Positions 4,704 through 13,628 are shown, numbered from the stretch's first letter. The stretch is 14,027 bases of DNA from Desulfovibrionaceae bacterium (GCA_030539415.1 JAUNSE010000024.1:1-14027); one strand, 5' to 3'. Made by a program: numbers and translations. Notes: generated from the letters alone by a model not told the origin.

Positions 4704-6386
4704 ATGCAAGACGGTAAAAATCTCGTATTAGCCATCGTGTTGTGTCTGCTCGTGGTCGTTGGCTGGTCGTATCTCGGCCAGAAAATGGGCTGGGCTCCTC
4801 AACCCGCCGCGCCCGAACAGGTTCAGCAGGCCGAAAGCCAGCAGCCGCAGGCGGCGCAGCCCCAGCCCGCAGCCCCGGCTCCGCTCCCGGTCTTCAAGGA
4901 GTCCGAGGGCCGCGACATGGTTGTGAAGACTCCGCTCTACACGGCCAAGCTCCACACCGGCGGCGCCACCCTCCGCTCCTTCGAGCTGACAAATTTCCGC
5001 ACCCAGGTGGCCGAAGACTCCCCGCTGGTGAACATGGTCGATCCCACGACGGCCTCCATGGCTCCCATGGGCCTTCTGGTCAACGGCCAGCCCTCCTGGA
5101 GCGTGGGCGCCTGGTCCTGTGAGGAGCAGGGCGATGTGGAAGTCGCCGCCGGCGAAAAGCGCACCGTGCGCTTTGTCGGCATGGTCAGCGGCATGCGCGT
5201 GGTGCGCGACCTGACCTTCGACGCTTCCACCTATCTCATCAGCGAGAAGGTGGCCGTCACTCCTGCCGGCACGGATGCCGTCTCCCTGCGCCTCGGCTAC
5301 ACCACCGGCGCCGATGCCAGCAACGCCCAGGGCGGCCAGTACGACGCCATGCGCGTGGGCTGGGACGACAACGGCTCCCTGAGCGAGGAAAGCAGCAGCG
5401 ACAAGCTGGCCACGGGCGTCATGAGCAGCGGCACCATCTACTGGGGCGGCGCCATGAGCACCTACTTCTTCAACGGCGTGCTCCCCGGCAATCCCCAGAA
5501 CGTCACCTTCAAGGGTGTTCTGCAGAACGGCGTCTACCGCGTGGCCATGGAGCTCGCTCCCGTGACCATTGCTCCCGGCCAGGAAAGCGTCTTCACCTCC
5601 AGCTACTGGATGGGCCCCAAGGAGCGCAAGCTCATGGCCGCCTCCAGCGAGGAGCTGGCCAAGTCGGTCGACCTCGGCATGTTCAGCATCATCGCCAAGG
5701 CTCTGCTGTGGATTCTCGACTTCTTCTACGGCTATGTCGGCAACTGGGGCATCGCCATCATTCTGCTGACCATCGTCATCAAGGCCATCTTCTGGCCCCT
5801 CACGGCCAAGAGCTACTCCTCCATGGAGAAGATGAAGAAGCTGGCTCCCATGATGCAGAAGATCAAGGAGAAGCATAAGGGCGACAAGGAAGCCATGAAC
5901 AAGGAAGTCATGGCTCTCTACAAGACCTACGGCGTCAATCCCGCCAGCGGCTGCATGCCCATCCTGATTCAGATGCCGGTCTTCTTCGGCCTCTATCAGG
6001 CGCTGCTCACCTCCATCGAGCTGCGCCACGCCTCCTTCATCTCCACCCTGCCCTTCACCGACATTCCCTGGCTGTGCGACCTCTCTGCCAGAGACCCGCT
6101 CTATATCACGCCCATTGTCATGGGCCTGTCCATGCTGATCCAGCAGAAGCTGGCTCCGCAGGGAGTGGATCCCAAGCAGCAGAAGATCATGATGATTCTG
6201 CCCATCGTCTTCACCTTCCTCTTCCTTGCCTTCCCCTGCGGCCTTGTTGTCTACTGGCTGGTCAACAACATCATCTCCATCGGCCAGCAGTGGATGATGC
6301 ACCGCAAGATGAAGACTCCCGGCAAGCCTTCCAAGGGTGCGGACAAGCCCGCCAAGGGCGCGGAGAAGAAGGCCGCCGCCGCATAG
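4704..6386 (+). CDS. yidC: Membrane protein insertase YidC
   Basis: A 560-residue insertase of the long Gram-negative type. It has an N-terminal membrane segment (about 6-24), a Pro/Gln/Ala linker (31-64), a large periplasmic beta domain (about 70-320), and the conserved five-segment insertase core from about 330. It inserts and folds inner-membrane proteins alone or with SecYEG. The core motif is NWGIAIILLTIVIKAIFWPL. The groove residue that is Arg366 in E. coli is Lys360 here, keeping the positive charge. A charged cytoplasmic hairpin (KMKKLAPMMQKIKEKHKG, about 375-395) is followed by NPASGCMPILIQMPVFFGLYQ. The C-terminal tail is Lys-rich (KPSKGADKPAKGAEKKAAAA) and probably contacts ribosomes. 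An AAGGAT-like ribosome binding site precedes the ATG. jag starts 9 nt after the stop. Confidence 0.97.
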   Translation: MQDGKNLVLAIVLCLLVVVGWSYLGQKMGWAPQPAAPEQVQQAESQQPQAAQPQPAAPAPLPVFKESEGRDMVVKTPLYTAKLHTGGATLRSFELTNFRTQVAEDSPLVNMVDPTTASMAPMGLLVNGQPSWSVGAWSCEEQGDVEVAAGEKRTVRFVGMVSGMRVVRDLTFDASTYLISEKVAVTPAGTDAVSLRLGYTTGADASNAQGGQYDAMRVGWDDNGSLSEESSSDKLATGVMSSGTIYWGGAMSTYFFNGVLPGNPQNVTFKGVLQNGVYRVAMELAPVTIAPGQESVFTSSYWMGPKERKLMAASSEELAKSVDLGMFSIIAKALLWILDFFYGYVGNWGIAIILLTIVIKAIFWPLTAKSYSSMEKMKKLAPMMQKIKEKHKGDKEAMNKEVMALYKTYGVNPASGCMPILIQMPVFFGLYQALLTSIELRHASFISTLPFTDIPWLCDLSARDPLYITPIVMGLSMLIQQKLAPQGVDPKQQKIMMILPIVFTFLFLAFPCGLVVYWLVNNIISIGQQWMMHRKMKTPGKPSKGADKPAKGAEKKAAAA

Positions 6387-6395
6387 GAGAATCCT

Positions 6396-7439
6396 ATGGA
6401 TGGTTTCAAGGAGTTCCAGGGCAAGGATCTCGACGCCGCCATTCAGGATGCCTGCGCCTACTACAATGCCAGACGTGAAAAGCTGGAAATTGAAATTCTG
6501 CAGGATGCCAAAAGCGGGATTTTCGGCATAGTCGGAGCCCGCAAGGCAAAAATCCGCGCCCGCAGAGCCCACCTGCCCGATTCGGTGCAGAGTGTGCTGG
6601 GTGAGCTCGGCGGCCATGAACAGGCCGCCGCGCGCAGACCCCAGGCGGACGCTCTCTCCGGAAGGACCGAGGAGCAGTCCTCCCGGAGCCAGAAAGCCCC
6701 GCGCCGCCAGCCCGCGGAACAGGGGCAGCAGAGTCAGTCCGGCCAGCCGTCCGCCCGCTCCCGCCGCCAGCAGGCCCAGCCTGCCGCACGGCAGCAGGGG
6801 GCGGACGAGGAGAAGCCTGTTCCTTCCCGCTCCAGGGAGGAGCAGTCCCAGTCCAGGCGCCGCCAGCCCAGGCCCGCCGCACCGCAGGGTGATCCGGGCG
6901 AGACAGAGGAAAGCCAGGGCTACCGCCCCATGGAAGAGGCCGATGCCCCGGCCGTGCGGCAGGCAGCCATTGAAGCGGTATCGCTCCTGCTGCGCCCGCT
7001 GGTGGACGGCGAGCCCGTGCTTGAGGCCAGTGTGGCCGACGGCTGCGTGTCCATCGCCATACAGGGCCTGGACGACGGAGCGGCCATCCTTATCGGCCGC
7101 GACGGCTCGACCCTTGCGGCCGTGCAGTATCTGGCCAGCCGCCTCATCAGCCGCAGGCTGGAAGTCTCGGTGCGCGTCTCCCTGGATGTCGGCAACTACC
7201 GCCAGCGCCAGGAGGACGAACTCCGGGAGATGGCCCGCGCCCTGTCCGACAAGGTCCTGCAGACCGGAAAATCCCTGTCCACCCGCCCGCTCAGCTCCTA
7301 CCAGCGCCGCATTGTTCACCTGTTTCTCAAGGGAATTGACGGCATACAGACCAGAAGCACCGGCGAGGGCGGACTCAAGCGCGTGCTCATCATGCGCCGC
7401 AAGTCCGGACGCAGGCAGCCGCAGCCCGACAAGCAGTAA
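6396..7439 (+). CDS. jag: Jag/KhpB (EloR) RNA-binding protein
   Basis: A 347-residue protein with the full Jag layout. Residues 1-55 are the Jag-N domain (KEFQGKDLDAAIQDAC, then GIFGIVGARKAKIRAR). Residues about 60-185 are a long, low-complexity Arg/Gln/Ser/Pro/Ala linker. Residues about 195-270 are a KH domain with the RNA-binding loop GRDG (234-237). Residues about 285-340 are an R3H domain with R304-x3-H308 (YQRRIVH). By family it binds many RNAs, often with KhpA, and affects cell elongation in Gram-positive species. Its role in deltaproteobacteria is less clear. AGGAG precedes the ATG. The position after yidC is the conserved one. The linker is longer and more Arg/Gln-rich than usual, and could itself bind RNA. 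Confidence 0.94.
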   Translation: MDGFKEFQGKDLDAAIQDACAYYNARREKLEIEILQDAKSGIFGIVGARKAKIRARRAHLPDSVQSVLGELGGHEQAAARRPQADALSGRTEEQSSRSQKAPRRQPAEQGQQSQSGQPSARSRRQQAQPAARQQGADEEKPVPSRSREEQSQSRRRQPRPAAPQGDPGETEESQGYRPMEEADAPAVRQAAIEAVSLLLRPLVDGEPVLEASVADGCVSIAIQGLDDGAAILIGRDGSTLAAVQYLASRLISRRLEVSVRVSLDVGNYRQRQEDELREMARALSDKVLQTGKSLSTRPLSSYQRRIVHLFLKGIDGIQTRSTGEGGLKRVLIMRRKSGRRQPQPDKQ

Positions 7440-7460
7440 ATCCTTTCCCTGAACATTGAC

Positions 7461-7497
7461 AGGGAGCTCCATGCGCCCATGCGAGCTCCCTTTTTTT
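7461..7497 (+). terminator. Strong intrinsic terminator after jag, just before mnmE
   Basis: GGGAGCTC (7462-7469) pairs perfectly with GAGCTCCC (7483-7490). CATG/CATG (7470-7473, 7478-7481) can extend the stem, and seven T residues (7491-7497) follow. It should end the rpmH operon transcript. It stops only 19 nt before the mnmE start codon, which leaves little room for a separate promoter. A perfect TTGACA (7456-7461) abuts the stem, but there is no -10 at the right distance. Confidence 0.88.
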
Positions 7498-7516
7498 GTC
7501 TCCAGCATCGAGTGCC

Positions 7517-9010
7517 ATGTCCGAAATCAATCATGCAGACGGGGCCGGCGCCCCCGCCGGACCCGCCGCGGCTCCGGCCTCTCACGACTCCCCCTCTTCC
7601 GCCCAGACCACCATCGCCGCTCTCGCCACGGCGCAGGGCAGCGGCGGCATTGCCATTGTCCGTCTTTCCGGCCCGCTCTCCGGGAAGCTGCTGGCCCGGC
7701 TTTTCGTTCCCGGCTCTGCGGCATTCACCGGCTTCAGGCCGTGGACTCTGCATCACGGCCGCATTCTCGATGCGTCGGGCCGCGAACTTGACGATGTGCT
7801 CTGTGTCCTCATGCCCGGTCCCGGAAGCTATACGGGAGAGGACTGCGCGGAAATACACTGCCACGGCGGCCAGGCCATTGTCTCCGCCATTCTCGAGACT
7901 CTCTTCGCCTGCGGGGCCGTGCCGGCAAAGCGCGGCGAGTTTTCCCGGCGGGCCTATCTCAACGGCCGCATGGATCTGAGCCAGGCCGAGGCCGTGGCCG
8001 AACTCATCGCCGCCCCGGGCAGGGAGGCTCTCGAGCAGTCGCTGCGCCGGCTCGACGGCGAGCTTTCCCGCAGGGTGACCCAGGTCCGGAGCAGGCTCGA
8101 GACCGTGCGCGTGCACATGAGCCTTGCCGTGGATTTCCCCGACGACGAGGTGGAGATTCTGGACCGTCCCGATTTCCTTGTCCGCGTGCGCGAGGCGGAG
8201 CAGGCTCTGCAGGAGCTTCTCTGCGGCGTCGAGCGGGCCAGAGTGACGCGCAGCGGGGCTCGCGTCGTGCTTGCCGGCTCGGTCAATGCCGGAAAGTCGA
8301 GCCTCATGAACGCCCTGCTTGGCGTCAGCCGCGCTCTGGTCACCGATGTGCCCGGCACCACGAGGGACTTTATTGAAGAATCCGTTCTTTTCGGCGACCT
8401 GCCCGTGCGACTCGTGGACACGGCCGGCCTGCGCGACTCCGATGACACGGTGGAGAGCCTGGGCATAGAGCGGAGCCGCGAGCAGATAGAGAGGGCCGAC
8501 TGCCTTGTGCTCGTGGTGGACGGCTCAGCCGGGGACGCGGCGGAAGATGAAGGCAGCGTCTGCCCCGACAGGGTCGTAGGCGATCTTCTTGAGAGCGCGC
8601 CTGCCGACCTGCCCGTGCTCGTGCTCTGGAACAAGGCCGACCTGCGCAGACCGTCCGGCCGTCCGGCCTGGTGCCGCCGCTCCGGCGGCGGTCTTCCGCC
8701 CTTCATGTGCGTCAGCGCGCTCACGGGCGAGGGCATTGACCGGTTCTGCGAAACGGCCAGAGACTGCATTCTCGGCAGCCTGCCTCCGGCAGGCGAGAGC
8801 GTGGCCCCCAACGACCGTCAGGCGCGGGCCCTGCGCGGCGCCGCCGGGGAGCTTTCCGCCCTGTCTCGTGACATTGAGGCCGGACAGTTGTATGATCTTC
8901 TGTCGGTCCGGCTGGACATGGCCTGTGCCTTTCTGGATGACGCCATCGGCGTGGGCACCGCCCAGGATGTTCTGAACCGGGTGTTTGAGAGCTTTTGCAT
9001 TGGAAAATAG
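7517..9010 (+). CDS. mnmE: tRNA modification GTPase MnmE
   Basis: A 497-residue GTPase that, with MnmG, adds the carboxymethylaminomethyl group to wobble uridine 34 of certain tRNAs. The N-terminal folate-binding domain is recognisable (TTIAALATAQGSGGIAIVRL, then GEDCAEIHCHGG). The G domain has G1 GSVNAGKSS (254-262), G2 TTRD, G3 DTAGLRD, G4 NKAD (372-375) and G5 SAL. The C-terminal helical domain ends in FCIGK, including the catalytic Cys494. The first ATG in frame is at 7517 and gives about 30 extra Ala/Pro/Gly residues before the family start. A TTG at 7496 lies inside the terminator T-tract and is unlikely. The ribosome binding site is weak. The exonuclease gene follows after 49 nt. Confidence 0.96.
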   Translation: MSEINHADGAGAPAGPAAAPASHDSPSSAQTTIAALATAQGSGGIAIVRLSGPLSGKLLARLFVPGSAAFTGFRPWTLHHGRILDASGRELDDVLCVLMPGPGSYTGEDCAEIHCHGGQAIVSAILETLFACGAVPAKRGEFSRRAYLNGRMDLSQAEAVAELIAAPGREALEQSLRRLDGELSRRVTQVRSRLETVRVHMSLAVDFPDDEVEILDRPDFLVRVREAEQALQELLCGVERARVTRSGARVVLAGSVNAGKSSLMNALLGVSRALVTDVPGTTRDFIEESVLFGDLPVRLVDTAGLRDSDDTVESLGIERSREQIERADCLVLVVDGSAGDAAEDEGSVCPDRVVGDLLESAPADLPVLVLWNKADLRRPSGRPAWCRRSGGGLPPFMCVSALTGEGIDRFCETARDCILGSLPPAGESVAPNDRQARALRGAAGELSALSRDIEAGQLYDLLSVRLDMACAFLDDAIGVGTAQDVLNRVFESFCIGK

Positions 9011-9059
9011 GCTGCCCGGCTTGTGACCGCCGGCTGCAAGCAGGCCCCTGGAGGTCCCG

Positions 9060-9662
9060 GTGGAACTCACCTTCATACAAAGACGCCTGACAAGCGACGA
9101 GATCAACGCGCTTCCACTGGTTCACTACGAGGGTCCCCTGAGCGTGGTCCGCAGCGCCAAGCACCTGGACGAGGTCCTTCCCGCGCTGCGAGCCGAGCCC
9201 ATACTGGGCTTCGACACCGAAACCCGCCCAACCTTCCGCAAGGGCTCCGTGCATCTGCCCTCCCTCATGCAGCTTGCCACGGCGGATCATGTCTATCTCA
9301 TCCAGCTGGACATGGTGCCTCTGGACGTGCTCTGCGGGGAGCTCATGACCAATCCGGCCCAGATCAAGGCCGGTGTCGCCATCGGCGAGGACATGCGCAC
9401 CCTGGGGCTGCGCTTTCCCTTCACTCCGCAGGGGCATGTCGACCTCGGCACCATAGCCGAGAAGCACAACATCTACAGCCGCGGTCTCCGCTCGCTGGTG
9501 GCCAGCTTCTTCGGCGAACGCATATCCAAGGGCCCGCAGTGCTCCAACTGGGGCGTCTCCAGGCTGAGCCAGCGGCAGATCATCTATGCGGCCACGGATG
9601 CCTGGATGGGACGCAGGCTGTACATGCGCATGCTCGAGCTCGGTCTCGCGGAGGCTCTGTGA
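9060..9662 (+). CDS. DEDDy 3'-5' exonuclease, RNase D-like catalytic domain only
   Basis: A 200-residue protein consisting of one DEDD exonuclease domain. The motifs are Exo I FDTET (51-55, acidic D52 and E54), Exo II in GVAIGEDMRTLG (D111), and Exo III YAATD with Tyr176 and Asp180, which makes it DEDDy. By family these use two metal ions to remove 3' nucleotides; RNase D-type members trim tRNA 3' ends. There is no HRDC domain, which full RNase D has for RNA binding, so the substrate is uncertain (structured RNA or DNA). The start is GTG at 9060, with GGAGG 5 nt upstream. Its stop overlaps the start of the CofD-like gene (GTGA), so the two are probably translated together. Position among tRNA and rRNA modification genes suggests an RNA substrate. 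Confidence 0.88.
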   Translation: MELTFIQRRLTSDEINALPLVHYEGPLSVVRSAKHLDEVLPALRAEPILGFDTETRPTFRKGSVHLPSLMQLATADHVYLIQLDMVPLDVLCGELMTNPAQIKAGVAIGEDMRTLGLRFPFTPQGHVDLGTIAEKHNIYSRGLRSLVASFFGERISKGPQCSNWGVSRLSQRQIIYAATDAWMGRRLYMRMLELGLAEAL

Positions 9663-10903
9663 CAGCCCCCGACCACCCTGCCCCCGCGCGTCCCCTTGTC
9701 TTCTTCACCGGAGGCACGGCGCTCAGGGAGCTGAGCCGGGTGCTTGCCGGAAGAAGCTGCCGGACCGCCCATCTGGTGACGACCTTCGATTCGGGCGGCT
9801 CCACGGCCAGGCTGAGAAAGGCCTTTGCCATGCCCGCCATCGGCGATCTGCGCAACCGGCTGCTGGCCCTGGCCGACGTGAAGGCCTGCGGGGCGGACCT
9901 TGTGCGCTGTCTTGAGACGCGGCTGCCGGCCGAAGGCGATGCCGATGAGCTGCGCCATGCCCTGGCCGCCATGGCGGACCCCGCCCATCCCGTCTGGAAC
10001 GGTGTCGGCCTGCTTGCCTCAAGGACGCTGCAGTACTGCCTGCAGGCCTTTCTGCAGGCCATGCCTGCCGATTTCGATGCCCGCCAGGCAAGCCTCGGCA
10101 ATGTCTGCATGGCCGGCAAGTATCTGCTTGAGTCGCGCTCTCTGGGCTCCGTGCTGCCGCTCTTCGCGAGGCTTCTGCACACGCGCGGGCAGGTGGTCCC
10201 CATTGTCGAGGAGAGCCTCCATCTCGCCGCCCGTCTGGAGGACGGCAGCCTGCTTGTGGGGCAGCATCTTTTCAAGGAGCTGCCGAGCCCCATTCAGGAA
10301 ATCTTTCTCACCGTCTACGAGCCCGGCCGCAACTGCCGCAATCCGGCCGAATGCCGCCCCAGGGCCTCGGTTCCGGCCCTGGCCAGGCTCCGCGAGGCCG
10401 CACTGGTCTGCTATCCCATGGGAAGTTTCTTCTCAAGCGTGCTGGCCAACCTTCTGGCCGACGGCATCGGCCACAGCGTGGCCGCGCTGAACTGCCCCAA
10501 GGTCTTCATTCCCAACACGGGCAGAGATGGCGAACTGCTCGGACACACGGTTGAGGAGCAGCTTCGCATCCTTGTGTCCGTGCTGCAGCGGGACTGCCCG
10601 ACGGCCGCGCCGGACAGCCTCGTCTCCTGCGTGCTGGTGGACAGGAGCAGCGGTCGCTATCAGGGAGACATGGCCGCTCTGGAAAGGACGGCCAGGGCCA
10701 TGGGCGTGCGCGTGCTCGACGCTCCGATCATCCGTTCTGACGGGGCGAGCCACGATGCCGACGCCACCGCCGACATGCTGCTCGAACTGGCGGGACCGGC
10801 GGCCGAACCGGCCGGACGCGCAGCATCGGACGGCGTCTTCATGCCGTCTCTGCCCACACAGCTTCCGGCAAGAGAATTCACGGACGCGGACAGGGAGTCG
10901 TGA
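9659..10903 (+). CDS. CofD/YvcK-family protein, resembling the GAK-system CofD-related group
   Basis: A 414-residue protein. The start is GTG at 9659, overlapping the preceding stop, with GGAGG upstream. The open frame extends further upstream but there overlaps the exonuclease gene. Motifs match the CofD/YvcK fold: FFTGGTALREL (15-25) for the glycine-rich nucleotide loop, TFDSGGSTARLRKAF (42-56) for the YvcK DDGGSSGRLR segment, and AIGDLRNRLLALAD (60-73). Later come YPMGSFFSSVLANLLADGI (YvcK GPGSLYTSILPNLL) and PNTGRDGELLGHTVEEQL. True CofD makes the side chain of cofactor F420; YvcK proteins bind UDP-sugars and control metabolism and cell shape. The FFTGGTALREL form recalls a family I know as the CofD-related protein of the 'GAK system', whose function is unknown; its usual partners (ATP-grasp enzyme, HprK-related kinase) are not in this window. 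The ligand cannot be read. Confidence 0.8.
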   Translation: MTAPDHPAPARPLVFFTGGTALRELSRVLAGRSCRTAHLVTTFDSGGSTARLRKAFAMPAIGDLRNRLLALADVKACGADLVRCLETRLPAEGDADELRHALAAMADPAHPVWNGVGLLASRTLQYCLQAFLQAMPADFDARQASLGNVCMAGKYLLESRSLGSVLPLFARLLHTRGQVVPIVEESLHLAARLEDGSLLVGQHLFKELPSPIQEIFLTVYEPGRNCRNPAECRPRASVPALARLREAALVCYPMGSFFSSVLANLLADGIGHSVAALNCPKVFIPNTGRDGELLGHTVEEQLRILVSVLQRDCPTAAPDSLVSCVLVDRSSGRYQGDMAALERTARAMGVRVLDAPIIRSDGASHDADATADMLLELAGPAAEPAGRAASDGVFMPSLPTQLPAREFTDADRES

Positions 10904-11844
10904 TGGCGGGCACAGACGAACTTGTCGTCCGCCCCGAGCATGCCGGCAGCCGGCTTGATGCTGTTCTGAAGCAGATGCGCGAGCTGCCGCTGCGCGCGCG
11001 GAAACGGCTTGTCGAGGACGGGCGGGTGCTGGTCAACGGCCGCAGAGGCCGGGCGGGCATGCTTGTGGCTGCGGGCGACCGCGTGACATTGCTTGAGACG
11101 GACGGAGAGGCCGGCGCAGAGAAAGCGCCGTCCTGCAGGCTTCTGTCCGCGGACGGGGAGATGGCCTTTTTTGCCAAGCCGTCCGGTCTGCACACCGTTT
11201 CGCTGCAGGGCCGGGACAACAGTTCCCTGGAGCGGCAGGCTGCGGACCTGCTCGGGGACGGCATCCATTTTCGGCTTCTGCAGCGTCTCGACCGCCTGAC
11301 TTCCGGCATTGTGGCCGCAGCGCTGACGCCGCGGGCGGAGGAGGCCTTCCGCCTTGCCGAAAAAGACGGAGCCGTGGTCAAGAGATACGTCTGCCTGGTG
11401 CAGGGCAGCCTGGACGAGGAGCGCCTTGTACGCTCGCGGCTGGCTTCGGACGGCGGGCGCGGCATGCGGGTGCTGGCGGACGATGATGCCGATCCCGCCC
11501 GGTGGACGCGCTTCGTGCCGCTTCTCCGGACAACCGCCGCTTCCTGCCTTTCCTGTCTTCCGGAGGGCCTTGACGGCACAGCGCCCCTGACGCTGGCCGG
11601 CGTCATCCTGCACAGGGGCGCCCGACATCAGATCCGCGTCCACGCAGCCTCCATGGGCATGCCGCTGGCCGGCGACACGCAGTACGGAGGACGCGCGCTC
11701 CCGGACCGGACCTTCTACCTGCACCACGGCTCTCTCGAGGCCCTGGACAGAATCATCGTCTGCGCTCCGGCATGGCCCGGCAATTTTGCCGTCTTTTCCC
11801 GCAGTCTTGAAATGTGGTTTGCACCGAAGAGGAAAACAGGATAG
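10903..11844 (+). CDS. RluA-family pseudouridine synthase
   Basis: A 313-residue protein with an N-terminal S4 RNA-binding domain (about 14-65, HAGSRLDAVLKQM then RKRLVEDGRVLVNG). A pseudouridine synthase domain follows. The catalytic motif is LQRLDRLTSG (126-135) with Asp130; most RluA proteins have HRLDxxTSG. The second conserved block is GARHQIRVHAASMGMPLAGD followed by QYGG. Such enzymes isomerise uridine in rRNA or tRNA. The RluC/RluD branch has an S4 domain and acts on 23S rRNA, but the exact target cannot be assigned. The ATG at 10903 shares its A with the preceding TGA stop. An in-frame GTG directly before it is also possible, adding one residue. GGGAG lies 5 nt upstream. Confidence 0.88.
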   Translation: MAGTDELVVRPEHAGSRLDAVLKQMRELPLRARKRLVEDGRVLVNGRRGRAGMLVAAGDRVTLLETDGEAGAEKAPSCRLLSADGEMAFFAKPSGLHTVSLQGRDNSSLERQAADLLGDGIHFRLLQRLDRLTSGIVAAALTPRAEEAFRLAEKDGAVVKRYVCLVQGSLDEERLVRSRLASDGGRGMRVLADDDADPARWTRFVPLLRTTAASCLSCLPEGLDGTAPLTLAGVILHRGARHQIRVHAASMGMPLAGDTQYGGRALPDRTFYLHHGSLEALDRIIVCAPAWPGNFAVFSRSLEMWFAPKRKTG

Positions 11845-11848
11845 AGAT

Positions 11849-11880
11849 AGCGCACTCTCGCGTGTCTGTTTTATTTTTGT
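11849..11880 (+). terminator. Weak terminator-like element after the pseudouridine synthase gene
   Basis: A short, imperfect stem (GCAC with GTGT around 11853-11866) is followed by T-rich DNA (TGTTTTATTTTTGTG). The stem is poor, so termination here is uncertain, but a transcript end would fit the change of function downstream. Confidence 0.3.
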
Positions 11881-11898
11881 GCCTTTTTCATGACAATA

Positions 11899-11912
11899 CT
11901 GTCTCGTGACAG
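11899..11912. promoter_or_regulatory. Inverted repeat upstream of the phosphate-uptake pair
   Basis: CTGTC-TCGT-GACAG is a perfect 5-bp inverted repeat about 67 nt before the start codon. It resembles pieces of a Pho box (TGTC/GACA) but lacks the 11-bp direct-repeat spacing. It may be a small operator or chance. Confidence 0.25.
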
Positions 11913-11978
11913 ACCCGCAGTGTGCGTCATACGGAGTTCCCCCCTCAAACCTCTGACAAGAATCTGCGGAGCCGCTCC

Positions 11979-12597
11979 ATGCTTGCATCCCTGCTTCCCA
12001 AATCGGCCCCTTTCTTTGAAATGCTGCTCGAACAGAATCAGCTTCTGCGCCACATGGCCGATCAGAACCTGAAGATGTTCGGCGAGGCCGACAACCGTCC
12101 CGCTAACAACAGCGAACTTTCCAGGATCGAGAACGACGCGGACCTTCTCTACCGGAACATGCTGCGGGCGCTTTCGGCCACCTTCATCACCCCCATCGAT
12201 CGCGAGGACATTCTGCGCATCAGCCAGGCGCAGGAGGAATGCTTCGACCGCTTCCAGCGCCTTTCCATCCGCATCACCGCCTACTCCGTCCCGACCGTCC
12301 CCTTCCCTGCCATGCGCGTGGCGGAAATTCTGACCGACATGCTCGGGCTCACCACCGAAATTCTTCAGGGCCTGGTCAGGCGGCATGACGCCCACAAGAC
12401 AAGAGCCTTCCGCAACCTGCGGGAGGAATGCGACTCCCTTCTGGCCGTCGGCCTGGCCGAAGTCATGGAGGAGAACGGCGGACAGGACGGAGGTGCCGTC
12501 ATGGTCCTCAAATGGATCCAGGTGTACGACGCCCTCGAATTTGTCATACGCCAGGTCACCGAACTGTTTGAGCTGATCGAAGAGGCCGTGATGAAAA

Positions 12598-12605
<8 letters not shown>
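11979..12605 (+). CDS. PhoU-like (DUF47) Pit accessory protein
   Basis: A 208-residue, helix-rich cytoplasmic protein of the DUF47/PhoU-like family usually encoded next to PiT phosphate transporters. Family features are SRIENDADLLYRNMLRAL (48-65), with the acidic E-x-x-AD metal-binding pattern, and FITPIDREDILRIS (69-82), the DUF47 hallmark. By family it is thought to regulate the partner Pit transporter. The ATG at 11979 is selected because GGAG lies 7 nt upstream and it opens with the usual LLPK...FF segment. Its last 8 nt (ATGTTTGA) overlap the transporter gene start, so the two products are probably made together. Confidence 0.92.
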
Positions 12606-13605
<1,000 letters not shown>

Positions 13606-13628
13606 ACATTCTCCGCGCAAAACAGTCA

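Noticed and set aside
4728..7508. A 926-codon open frame on the minus strand opposite yidC and jag
   Set aside because: Plus-strand YidC and Jag have unmistakable domains. The antisense frame is Gly/Ala/Leu/His-rich with no motif, as expected from biased third positions in high-GC genes.
9023..9658. An upstream extension of the CofD-like frame by 212 codons
   Set aside because: It overlaps the exonuclease gene in another frame, reads as low-information Arg/Pro/His-rich sequence, and the GTG at 9659 has its own ribosome binding site.
11890..11912. A possible Pho box upstream of the phosphate-uptake genes
   Set aside because: TGACA/TGTC pieces are present, but not as direct repeats with the 11-bp spacing expected for PhoB; only a short inverted repeat is supported.
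10660..11988. A 442-codon minus-strand frame opposite the CofD-like and pseudouridine synthase genes
   Set aside because: It runs across two recognisable plus-strand genes, with no domain and no ribosome binding site of note.
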